Positions 1 to 7,169 of a DNA stretch of 64,000 nucleotides are shown here, piece after piece. This DNA is from Pseudoteredinibacter isoporae_A (lineage in GTDB: Bacteria > Pseudomonadota > Gammaproteobacteria > Pseudomonadales > Cellvibrionaceae), in assembly GCF_040372805.1 (NCBI RefSeq), contig NZ_BAABWJ010000003.1:186001-250000 (forward strand), read 5' to 3'. Positions within the stretch are counted from its first letter, which is position 1; each line of letters begins with the position of its first letter. A model generated the notes under the pieces. That model saw only the letters and a program-made list of their open reading frames with translations, was not told the origin of the DNA and made no database searches. Made by a program: the position numbers and the translations under genes.

Positions 1-87
1 GATGCAGGCAGGGTGGGCCCTGAGCGCCTCACCGACGATCAGGGACTGAGAATCCAGACATTGCTGTAGACGTTCAATAATGCCCAT
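1..87 (-). CDS. N-terminus of a protein cut by the window edge; possible FAD-linked oxidase
   Basis: An ATG at the right-hand end opens a frame of 29 codons that runs off the left edge of the window without a stop. A GGGAG ribosome site lies 7 nt ahead of it. It starts about 50 nt after the stop of the ThDP enzyme on the same strand, so the two look co-transcribed. The visible residues (MGIIERLQQCLDSQSLIVGE) resemble the amphipathic N-terminal helix and the following acid-rich turn of FAD-binding-4 oxidases of the GlcD/D-lactate dehydrogenase type. That guess rests on 29 residues only. The existence of a coding start is well supported by ribosome site and frame; the product name is not. Confidence 0.5.
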   Translation of the reverse strand, partial: MGIIERLQQCLDSQSLIVGEALRAHPACI

Positions 88-140
88 CAACGCGCTCCCG
101 CTGCTGTATCAGAACGCCAAGCTTAACCCACTCATGGATT

Positions 141-1688
141 TTACAATATGACTTCGATTAAACGCGGCCCTTTGCTGGCAACAGCGGCTTTGAACTGTGC
201 TTCAAACTCTTCTACGTTTGTGGCACGTGAAGCGGTGACACCCTGCCCTTCGGCAATTTTCACCCAGTCGAGGTTAGGGTTGGACAAATCGAGCATCGAC
301 TTGGCTCGTTCACCCGGATTCTCAACCCCCACACGCATCAGCTCCAAATTCAAAATGGCGTAGCTGGAGTTATTGAAGATTACTGTCACCACATCCAGCT
401 GTTCGCGGGCCATGGTCCATAAGGATTGATTGGTATACATTGCCGCGCCATCGGCCTGGAGATTGATCACCTTGCGATCCGGGCAAGCTACAGCCGCACC
501 GACTGCGACGGGCAATCCCTGTCCAATAGCACCTCCCGTCAACGTCAACCAATCATGGGGCGCTGCACCTTCATACATGGCGTAGGAAAAAATACCTGAG
601 GTATTGGCCTCGTCTGACACAATGGCATTTTCAGGTAAATAATTGGCCACGACAGCGCCCACCGCCTCGGCGGTGAACACGTCCTCTTTACCCGGTATTG
701 CAGGCAGCACAGGATCTTCAGGAAGCACCAGCTCAGGAGCATCCAAAAGATTGGCCAGTCGCTGCAAAGCATCCAACTGATCATCCTCGGCGCTTGCCAA
801 ACTCTGGATATTACACTCCGCAGGGGTCAGTACGCTGGGCTTGCCCGGATAAGCAAAGAACGACACCGGCGCCTTGGTACCCAGGACGACCATGTGTTTA
901 AAGTCTTTAAGAACATCAGCTGCGAATTCGCCCAAATAGGGCAGGCGTTCGACCGTCATTCGCCCCCGGCCTCGTTGAATGCGTGCGGGAAAGACTTCAC
1001 AAATGACTTTCGCACCACAGGCCTGCTCAATACGACGAGCAAGCACTAAACCCTCTTCGCGTAGCGCACGCCCTCCAAGGAACAAACAACAGTCCTGGCC
1101 ATTTCTCAGGGCTTCGGCAGCAGACGCAAGGTCATCATCACTGACCTTGGGGCGACTGGCCGGTGCAAGAGGCGCAACGGCCCCTTGGGATTCAGTCCAG
1201 GCGTAGTTAGCAGGCACAATCAGGTTGGTGATACGTCCGGCGCGGGCTGCGGCGACCGCTTCTGCGCCATCCTTGGGCATCTCATCGGCACTCTGGCAAG
1301 TGCGTAGCCAATCGGTATGCAAACTGGCATGACCTTCGATATCTGAGGTCAAGGGCGCATCAAGTGGAATGTGATCCACAGCGTGCTCACCAATGATATT
1401 CACAATGGGCGAAAACGCACGCTTGGCATTGTGCAAATTAGCCATACCATTGGAGTACCCTGATCCCAGATGCAACAAGGTCGCCGCTGGCTTATCCGCC
1501 ATACGACCGTAGCCATCAGCAGCGCCCGTCACGACACCTTCATACAAACCAAGAATGGGCCGCATACCCGGGATCTTGTCAATGGCCGCTACCAATTGCA
1601 TCTCGGAGGTTCCCGGGTTGGCAAAACAGACCTCAACCCCGGCATCAATCATGGTTTTCAATAAAGCTTCGGCACCGTTCATCGACAT
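141..1688 (-). CDS. ThDP-dependent enzyme, acetolactate synthase large-subunit-like
   Basis: A 515-residue thiamine diphosphate enzyme of the acetolactate synthase/benzoylformate decarboxylase superfamily. The N-terminal pyrimidine-binding domain has the conserved glutamate (E50, in GLYEGVVTGAADGYGRM). The C-terminal domain has the metal/ThDP loop (QADGAAMYTNQSLW ... VIFNN). It is shorter than true AHAS (about 560-590 aa) and has no regulatory subunit beside it, so branched-chain biosynthesis is unlikely. The family is usually annotated generically and its substrate is unknown. An AGGAGA site 8 nt before the first ATG fixes the start over the internal Met3. It is divergent from the Crp-family regulator and is followed by a second gene on the same strand, possibly a flavin-linked oxidase. 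Confidence 0.85.
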   Translation of the reverse strand: MSMNGAEALLKTMIDAGVEVCFANPGTSEMQLVAAIDKIPGMRPILGLYEGVVTGAADGYGRMADKPAATLLHLGSGYSNGMANLHNAKRAFSPIVNIIGEHAVDHIPLDAPLTSDIEGHASLHTDWLRTCQSADEMPKDGAEAVAAARAGRITNLIVPANYAWTESQGAVAPLAPASRPKVSDDDLASAAEALRNGQDCCLFLGGRALREEGLVLARRIEQACGAKVICEVFPARIQRGRGRMTVERLPYLGEFAADVLKDFKHMVVLGTKAPVSFFAYPGKPSVLTPAECNIQSLASAEDDQLDALQRLANLLDAPELVLPEDPVLPAIPGKEDVFTAEAVGAVVANYLPENAIVSDEANTSGIFSYAMYEGAAPHDWLTLTGGAIGQGLPVAVGAAVACPDRKVINLQADGAAMYTNQSLWTMAREQLDVVTVIFNNSSYAILNLELMRVGVENPGERAKSMLDLSNPNLDWVKIAEGQGVTASRATNVEEFEAQFKAAVASKGPRLIEVIL

Positions 1689-1773
1689 GGTTGTCTCCTG
1701 ATTATTATTACGTCATTGTTGAGAACTGTTTGTCTCAGGCCGTGAAATTTGAACGACCCACCTCACCTCTGAG

Positions 1774-1801
1774 TAGACAGTGGAGCATTCTAGTTTAGAA
1801 T
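1774..1801 (+). promoter_or_regulatory. sigma-70-like promoter of the Crp-family gene with overlapping dyad
   Basis: TAGACA (5 of 6 to the -35 consensus) and TAGAAT (5 of 6 to the -10) are separated by 16 nt. The -10 is the right arm of a perfect 6-3-6 inverted repeat, ATTCTA-GTT-TAGAAT, at 1787-1801. A start point near 1808 would make the GTG at 1812 almost leaderless, which favours the ATG at 1866. The dyad sits between divergent genes and could be an operator. Confidence 0.45.
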
Positions 1802-1865
1802 AAGCTGCCGTGTGACACTGTCAGTTAGGCGACAAGCCCTAAATCCCATAGCCCAGAGCGACCCA

Positions 1866-2558
1866 ATGATCGATAGCCCGCCAAACGGAGAAAATCGCGA
1901 CAGCACCCTGAACTGGATTGCCCAGTTGCCCGCCGCCGTTGAAGCTGAGGTCAGAGCCGCATTGAAGCCCAGACCGATTCAGGCCGGTGAAACCATCTAC
2001 CGCTTCGGTGAAGAAGCCGACGCCATTTATCAAGTGACGTCCGGCAGCGTGCAAACCAGTAATGTCACGGCTGAAGGCAAAGAAATCCTGCTGCATATCA
2101 TGCAACCCGGCGAGTGTTTTGGGGAAATCGGCATTATCGAGGGCTCTCTGCGGGCACAAAATGCCGAGGCTCGTGAAGACGGTGAACTGGCGGCCATGAA
2201 TAAAAAAGAGTTCAACGAGCTCAGAAAACGCCACCCCGAAATCAATGAAGCCATCTTACAGATGCAGTGCACTCGCCTGCGAATGGTGTTCATGTTTATT
2301 GAAGACAGCGCCTTGCGACCTTTGCGCCAGCGCCTTGCCCGCCGCCTGGTTCTGATGGCGACGATGATGGGCGCACAAAAAGGTGAGCAGATTTTCATCA
2401 AGCTGACGCTCTCTCAGGAAGAGTTAGGCAAAATGCTTGGGGCCTCCCGCCAGTCCATCAATAAAGAACTCAGCTACTTGGAAAAAGAAGGCATTGTGGA
2501 CAAAAGCCGCGATGGCATCTGCATTCTCGATCCAGCGGCATTGAACGCCATTACCTGA
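1866..2558 (+). CDS. Crp/Fnr-family transcriptional regulator
   Basis: A 230-residue regulator with an N-terminal cyclic-nucleotide-binding-type jelly roll (GETIYRFGEEADAIYQVTSG; then PGECFGEIGI) and a C-terminal winged helix (LSQEELGKMLGASRQSINKE). It lacks the N-terminal cysteine cluster of Fnr, so it is not an oxygen-sensing Fe-S protein. The effector pocket has FGEIG but not the full RxA signature of cAMP-binding Crp, so the ligand is uncertain. The frame is open back to a GTG at 1812, but the predicted promoter and the domain boundary favour the ATG at 1866. It is divergent from the ThDP enzyme and could regulate it. Confidence 0.9.
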   Translation: MIDSPPNGENRDSTLNWIAQLPAAVEAEVRAALKPRPIQAGETIYRFGEEADAIYQVTSGSVQTSNVTAEGKEILLHIMQPGECFGEIGIIEGSLRAQNAEAREDGELAAMNKKEFNELRKRHPEINEAILQMQCTRLRMVFMFIEDSALRPLRQRLARRLVLMATMMGAQKGEQIFIKLTLSQEELGKMLGASRQSINKELSYLEKEGIVDKSRDGICILDPAALNAIT

Positions 2559-2673
2559 TATGCTTGCGCCGCTGACCGGCACTTTACCTAAAAAATACCG
2601 ATCAAAAAGCCGACAGCAACAGAGACTCAACGACTATACCCATTCGCAAAATAGCCATTAGCAAAGCCATCTT

Positions 2674-2943
2674 ATGACCAGTAATGAATCCTTTATTGTC
2701 GATCATCAGAGCGACAGCTGCCGTTTTACCATTCCCAACACTCAAGCGGTACTCGAATACCAACTCGACTCCAAACAGGGCCGAGTCGATTTCAGCCGGA
2801 CATTTGTCCCCCAGGACATGCGCGGCAGCGGTGCGGCCCAAGCACTTGTCAGCGCCGGCCTGCGCTGGGCTCGAGAAGAAGCCCTCACTATTGAAGCCAG
2901 CTGTTGGTATGTCGACAAATTCCTGAGGCGTAAACGTTCGTGA
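2674..2943 (+). CDS. small GNAT-fold N-acetyltransferase, YjdJ/NATD1 type
   Basis: An 89-residue protein spanning only the minimal GNAT core: central strands followed by the acetyl-CoA pyrophosphate loop (VPQDMRGSGAAQALVSAGL) and a C-terminal strand/helix (CWYVDKFLRR). This is the normal length and organisation of the YjdJ-like mini-GNAT family, whose substrates are mostly unknown. No strong ribosome site precedes the ATG. The gene lies 34 nt ahead of the flavoprotein on the same strand, suggesting co-transcription. Confidence 0.8.
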   Translation: MTSNESFIVDHQSDSCRFTIPNTQAVLEYQLDSKQGRVDFSRTFVPQDMRGSGAAQALVSAGLRWAREEALTIEASCWYVDKFLRRKRS

Positions 2944-2977
2944 TTCCTTCGCACAACCGCAAGGCTCCTAATATCCC

Positions 2978-4189
2978 ATGGTAAACCGCGACCTGATTGT
3001 TATAGGTGCAGGCGCTGCCGGTCTTATGTGTGCCTGGCAAGCCGCCGCTCGGGGCCTTAAGGTGGCCCTTCTGGAGCGTGCCAAACGCCCAGGGCGAAAA
3101 ATCCTGATGTCCGGAGGCGGGCGCTGTAACTTTACGAATCTCGAGGTCGAGGCCCGTCACTTTCTTTGCGAAAACCCTCACTACGTCAAGTCGGCACTGA
3201 AGCAATACAGCAATTGGGATTTTATTGGCAAAGTGATCGAACACGGTATTGCCTATCACGAACGTGATTTAGGCAAATTGTTTTGTGACGACAGTGCCAA
3301 AGACATTCTTGATATGTTACTGCGCGAATGCGAAGCCAGCGGCGTCGAACTGATTGGACAGTGTCAGGTACAAACCGTTGACAAAAACGGTCGAGACTTC
3401 CTACTGCACAGCAATAAAGGCGTATACCGTGCACCTCAGCTGGTGGTCGCCACCGGCGGCTTATCCATTCCGAGTATGGGCGGCGGAGAATTTGGTTATC
3501 AGATCGCCGAACAATTTGGTCTCCAGATCCTGCCTACCCGCGCTGGCCTGGTGCCTTTCACCTTCAGTGACGCGGCCGGCAAAATTTTTGAATCGCTGGC
3601 GGGTATTGCTATTGATGTTACCCTTTCGAATGACCGCGCCAGTTTCAGCGAGGCGGTATTATTTACCCACCGTGGGCTCAGCGGCCCGGCCAGTCTGCAA
3701 CTCTCGAACTACTGGTACAGCGGTGAATCTATCTGTATGGATATACTCCCCAACCTCGACGCCAAAGCCTTTCTGCTGGAACAAAAACAACAGCACGCCA
3801 AAACCAAGCTTCGCAGTGTCCTCAGGGACCTCTTACCCAAAGCGCTCATCAAACATCTCGAATCACTGTGGTGGGAAAAGGAAGCGGAACTGGCCCTGGC
3901 AGAATTCAGCAATCAACGCCTTGAGGACATTGCGGCTCACCTCAACAACTGGGTCTTAAAACCGTCCGGCACGGAAGGATACCGTACCGCTGAAGTGACC
4001 CTTGGCGGAGTTGACTGTCGCCAACTGTCCTCAAAGACCATGGAAGCCGAAACCCAGAAGGGTCTGTTTTTCATTGGGGAAGTGGTAGATGTAACCGGGC
4101 ATTTGGGCGGCTTTAACTTCCAGTGGGCCTGGAGCTCTGCCTACGCTTGCGCCCAAGCATTGATGCCCGCATCCGAATTCAAATCATAG
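2978..4189 (+). CDS. HI0933/YhiN-family NAD(P)/FAD-dependent oxidoreductase
   Basis: A 403-residue flavoprotein. It has an N-terminal Rossmann dinucleotide site (DLIVIGAGAAGLMCAWQAAA), the family-specific GGGRCNFTN motif near residue 46, a second glycine-rich element (VVATGGLSIPSMGG), and the C-terminal block GLFFIGEVVDVTGHLGGFNF that closes over the flavin. This is the TIGR00275/BaiN-like family; the physiological substrate in most bacteria is unknown. An AAGG site precedes the ATG. Confidence 0.88.
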   Translation: MVNRDLIVIGAGAAGLMCAWQAAARGLKVALLERAKRPGRKILMSGGGRCNFTNLEVEARHFLCENPHYVKSALKQYSNWDFIGKVIEHGIAYHERDLGKLFCDDSAKDILDMLLRECEASGVELIGQCQVQTVDKNGRDFLLHSNKGVYRAPQLVVATGGLSIPSMGGGEFGYQIAEQFGLQILPTRAGLVPFTFSDAAGKIFESLAGIAIDVTLSNDRASFSEAVLFTHRGLSGPASLQLSNYWYSGESICMDILPNLDAKAFLLEQKQQHAKTKLRSVLRDLLPKALIKHLESLWWEKEAELALAEFSNQRLEDIAAHLNNWVLKPSGTEGYRTAEVTLGGVDCRQLSSKTMEAETQKGLFFIGEVVDVTGHLGGFNFQWAWSSAYACAQALMPASEFKS

Positions 4190-4273
4190 ACCGTCATCGT
4201 AATTGCGGACATGTTTTCGTGGCGATACTGGTCTATGCTGCCGTTCAAGTGAAGACAACTGTGAGCTATTGAT

Positions 4274-4879
4274 ATGAACTTAGTCATTATTTGCGGAAGC
4301 CAGCAAGCGGATTCCCAAAGCCTGAAAGTCGCCAATTTCCTGATGCAACGCCTGGAAGCACAGCAACTGTCTGCCCAATGTTCCATACTCGATCTGGGCG
4401 AGCACCCCCTGGCATTGTGGGACCCGAGCATTTGGCAAGGCAACCCTGAATGGAAAGCGACACTCTCACCGATCGCTGAACGCCTGAAAAATGCGGATGC
4501 CTTTGTGGTGATTTCTCCGGAATACCACGGCATGGTGCCCGCCGCGTTGAAAAACTTCTTCCTGATGTGGGGCAATGGAGAGCTGGCTCATAAACCTGCT
4601 TTGCTGGTTGGGGTATCGGCGTCTGCCGGTGGTGCGTACCCCATCGCTGAACTGCGCATGAGCAGTTATAAGAACAATCGAATCAGCTATATGCCCGAAC
4701 ACCTGATTGTCCGCAATGTGGCCAAAGTGCTGAACGACGAACCGAGCGGTGAGGACGATGAAAAACTGCGCAAGCGCATCGATTACAGCCTGACGTTACT
4801 TTCGGAATACAGTAAAGCGTATGGCGCCATTCGACAAAGCGGTGTTATCGATTTGAAGACGTGGCGCAACGGAATGTAA
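4274..4879 (+). CDS. NAD(P)H-dependent FMN reductase family protein
   Basis: A 201-residue flavodoxin-fold protein of the FMN_red family. The N-terminal phosphate-binding loop is ICGSQQADSQSLKVANFL and the flavin ring-binding motif is SPEYHGMVPAALKNFF near residue 80. Relatives reduce flavins, azo dyes, quinones or chromate with NAD(P)H; the substrate cannot be read here. It follows the HI0933 flavoprotein after 84 nt and ends at a good intrinsic terminator, so it is probably the last gene of that run. Confidence 0.85.
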   Translation: MNLVIICGSQQADSQSLKVANFLMQRLEAQQLSAQCSILDLGEHPLALWDPSIWQGNPEWKATLSPIAERLKNADAFVVISPEYHGMVPAALKNFFLMWGNGELAHKPALLVGVSASAGGAYPIAELRMSSYKNNRISYMPEHLIVRNVAKVLNDEPSGEDDEKLRKRIDYSLTLLSEYSKAYGAIRQSGVIDLKTWRNGM

Positions 4880-4893
4880 TCTCCCGTCCACGA

Positions 4894-4922
4894 CAAGCTC
4901 AGTCTTGCTGAGCTTGCCTTTT
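4894..4922 (+). terminator. intrinsic terminator after the FMN reductase
   Basis: A perfect 9-bp stem (CAAGCTCAG / CTGAGCTTG) with a 5-nt loop is followed by CCTTTTC. It starts 15 nt after the stop codon. Confidence 0.8.
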
Positions 4923-5106
4923 CTATACCCAATACCTATTAACTTATTCCAAGACAGCGCAAACGCCCCGCACTTAACTCAGGCCCAACCAAGCAATACG
5001 TTTCTTTACCCAGCTTGAACCTACTTAAGCTCGACATCCTTATACTAGAAACCGTTGTCGAATGGCTCACAACAGAGCCCAAACCAAATTTTTTGAGGAC
5101 AGTCAG

Positions 5107-5196
5107 ATGCTTGTTGCTTCTATTGTGTTTCCAGTAGTCTTTACCCTACTGGGTCTGATTGCGAAGGACGATTTAAGTAACTCCTTCAGCAATTAA
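5107..5196 (+). CDS. 29-residue hydrophobic microprotein in its own small transcription unit
   Basis: ATG to TAA gives MLVASIVFPVVFTLLGLIAK plus the tail DDLSNSFSN. A single hydrophobic segment of about 18 residues followed by an acidic/serine tail suggests a single-pass inner-membrane peptide. Three things support a real gene: a GAGGA ribosome site exactly 7 nt before the ATG, a TATACT -10-like element at 5041-5046 about 60 nt upstream, and a strong intrinsic terminator 44 nt after the stop. A TTGAAC at 5015 is the best -35 but its spacer is 20 nt, so the promoter is weak evidence. No family is recognised. It is isolated between the FMN reductase terminator and the convergent hydroxylase gene. 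Confidence 0.6.
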   Translation: MLVASIVFPVVFTLLGLIAKDDLSNSFSN

Positions 5197-5240
5197 GTTT
5201 CATACCCCCTGCACCTAGGTGCATTTACTCTGCGACGCTT

Positions 5241-5268
5241 AAGCCCCATTACTCCCGGGGCTTTTTTT
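5241..5268 (+). terminator. intrinsic terminator of the microprotein unit
   Basis: AAGCCCC pairs with GGGGCTT around a short loop and the stem runs directly into seven T residues on the + strand. There is no T-run on the other side, so it serves the + strand microprotein rather than the convergent gene. Confidence 0.85.
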
Positions 5269-5305
5269 ATGCCTATTGAAAACACTTAACACTAAAACGA
5301 CGCCT

Positions 5306-6535
5306 TCACTCAGCGTCGGACACTCTTAACGCATTAGTTTGCGGCCAGGTTTTCCAAAGTATTATTGTGGAGAACAGGCTTTGAGTCAGCAGAGCCACCC
5401 ACCATAAAACACCGTTGAAATACTCGGCCAACCAAATCAAACACAACCAGCTGAACAGCAAGCGTAACAACTCCCAGCGTAAATCCTGCTTATCCAGCAT
5501 GAGTCCAACCGTTACCAGGGGCAAACTCATTAACGCCCACAAAACATAGAGTTGTGTTTTTTCCAAATGCACGGCCTCCATCGCCAGATAAAGAGACGCT
5601 ATCGCCGCCAAGCTGATGTGTAAAGCCGCATACAGTTTGATCCAAACAGGGGACGCAGGATTGTATTTTTCAAAGGTTTCCAGTGGGTACTTTTTAATGG
5701 GGCGAGACGCACTGACATCCTCAGGTCGCCATCCGGTTGGCATAAACCAGACACGCAATTTATCTTTCCAACTCGCCGTGTAAAACGCATCCTCCGCCAT
5801 CTGCCACCACAATTGAAGGTTCGCTCGCCAGGGGTTGAAACTTAACAATGGCCGACGCACGCCGTAAATCGGTGGGGTGCTGTCTTTCTCAGCCTGAAAG
5901 GTGCCAAACCATTTATCCCAAACAATCAATACACCACCATGGTTCTTATCGATATATTCGGGGTTCTGGGCGTGATGAACCCGATGATGAGAAGGGGTCA
6001 CCATCACGGCTTCAAACCATGAAGGTAAACGGTGTATATGACGTGTATGCACCCAGAACTGATAAATCAAATTCCAAGCTGCGCACACCACAATCATTTG
6101 CCAGGGAATGCCCAACAACAGCATCGGAATTGAAAACACCCACGTTAGGATATGGGTGCTGGGTTGGCGCAAAGCGGTACTCAGATTGTACTCCTCGCTC
6201 TGATGATGGACCGAGTGCCCCGCCCATAAAAAATTGATTTCGTGACTGAAGCGATGTTTCCAGTAGTAGAAAAAATCATTGAGCACGAATGCAACACACC
6301 AGGCCAGAACGGATTCCATAGACCAAAGTGGAAGCAAGAAACCATTCAGTCCCGACATCGCCCAAAGGCCCAGAGAAAAAATCACCAGACGAGTCGACTG
6401 ACTCAGAACCCCAGTCGCCAAACTGCCGATTGTATCGTTCAGTCTGTAATAACCGGCCCCGGTACGTCGGTCATACCAAATTTCAAATAGCATTAGCAAC
6501 ACAAATGCAGGCGTTGCATAATTCAGGATGCCCAC
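5306..6535 (-). CDS. sterol desaturase/fatty acid hydroxylase superfamily membrane protein
   Basis: An integral membrane di-iron hydroxylase of about 409 residues. The histidine clusters are HRFSH, HSVHH and, about 80 residues later, HTRHIH and HRVHH, which is the arrangement of the fatty acid hydroxylase superfamily. Hydrophobic helices precede the histidine boxes, and three or four more helices follow in the C-terminal 120 residues, a layout reminiscent of alkylglycerol monooxygenase relatives. The substrate is unknown. The frame is open to a TTG at 6544, but a GGGAG site placed 9 nt before the GTG at 6535 favours that start. It is divergent from the peroxiredoxin gene. Confidence 0.85.
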   Translation of the reverse strand: MGILNYATPAFVLLMLFEIWYDRRTGAGYYRLNDTIGSLATGVLSQSTRLVIFSLGLWAMSGLNGFLLPLWSMESVLAWCVAFVLNDFFYYWKHRFSHEINFLWAGHSVHHQSEEYNLSTALRQPSTHILTWVFSIPMLLLGIPWQMIVVCAAWNLIYQFWVHTRHIHRLPSWFEAVMVTPSHHRVHHAQNPEYIDKNHGGVLIVWDKWFGTFQAEKDSTPPIYGVRRPLLSFNPWRANLQLWWQMAEDAFYTASWKDKLRVWFMPTGWRPEDVSASRPIKKYPLETFEKYNPASPVWIKLYAALHISLAAIASLYLAMEAVHLEKTQLYVLWALMSLPLVTVGLMLDKQDLRWELLRLLFSWLCLIWLAEYFNGVLWWVALLTQSLFSTIILWKTWPQTNALRVSDAE

Positions 6536-6628
6536 AGGCCTCAACTCCCAAAGTGGTTTATCATTATTTTTGACACACTATACTATGATTGGCCTGCGAA
6601 ATAACCATCATGACCTAAGGAGCCAACG

Positions 6629-7105
6629 ATGATTCAAGCACAAGAAACGATACCCGCAGTCGAGCTGCAGATAATGGGTGAAAGCGGCCCTGAGACCGTA
6701 AACACAGCCGAACTGTGCAAAGATAAAAAAGTGGTGCTGTTTGCCGTCCCTGGCGCCTTCACCCCCACTTGCAGCTCGGCACATTTGCCCGGCTTTGCGG
6801 CCTCGGCTGATGCACTGAAAGCCAAAGGGGTGGACGCAATTATTTGCACCTCTGTGAACGATGTATTTGTGATGCATGCCTGGGGATTGGCCAACGGCAG
6901 TGAAGACGTTGTCATGCTGGCGGATGGTAACGGTGAGTTTGCCGAAGCGCTCGGCCTGACGATGGATGCCAGTGGTTTTAAAATGGGCAGTTTGCGCTCA
7001 AAGCGCTACGCTATGATTATCGACAACGGTGTTGTGCAGCATCTCGCCATCGACGCGAAAGGCCTAGACGTGAGCAGTGCCGAAGCGGTATTGGCAGAAC
7101 TGTAA
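6629..7105 (+). CDS. peroxiredoxin, Prx5 type
   Basis: A 158-residue thiol peroxidase with the PGAFTPTCSSAHLPGF active-site block; C48 is the peroxidatic cysteine and T45 the conserved partner. The later GFKMGSLRSKRYAMIIDNG block is typical of the Prx5/hybrid-Prx group. No glutaredoxin domain is fused, so reduction must come in trans (glutathione or a separate glutaredoxin/thioredoxin). The ribosome site AAGGAG lies 7 nt before the ATG. It reduces hydrogen peroxide and alkyl hydroperoxides in the cytoplasm, by family knowledge. Confidence 0.92.
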   Translation: MIQAQETIPAVELQIMGESGPETVNTAELCKDKKVVLFAVPGAFTPTCSSAHLPGFAASADALKAKGVDAIICTSVNDVFVMHAWGLANGSEDVVMLADGNGEFAEALGLTMDASGFKMGSLRSKRYAMIIDNGVVQHLAIDAKGLDVSSAEAVLAEL

Positions 7106-7139
7106 CGCTCGAGCCGAACTTACGCGTCGGATGACAACC

Positions 7140-7169
7140 ATGCGCCGTTTACTGTTTACGGCGGCGCAT
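7140..7169. repeat. inverted repeat at the convergent prx/DUF1631 junction
   Basis: ATGCGCCG and CGGCGCAT form a perfect 8-bp GC-rich stem around a 14-nt loop; it overlaps the last codons and stop of the DUF1631 gene. There is no T-run on either side, so it is a weak candidate for a bidirectional terminator or transcript-end stabiliser. Confidence 0.4.

Noticed and set aside
148..1664. Several open frames opposite the ThDP enzyme
   Set aside because: They lack ribosome sites, and the long minus-strand gene explains the region with clear family motifs.
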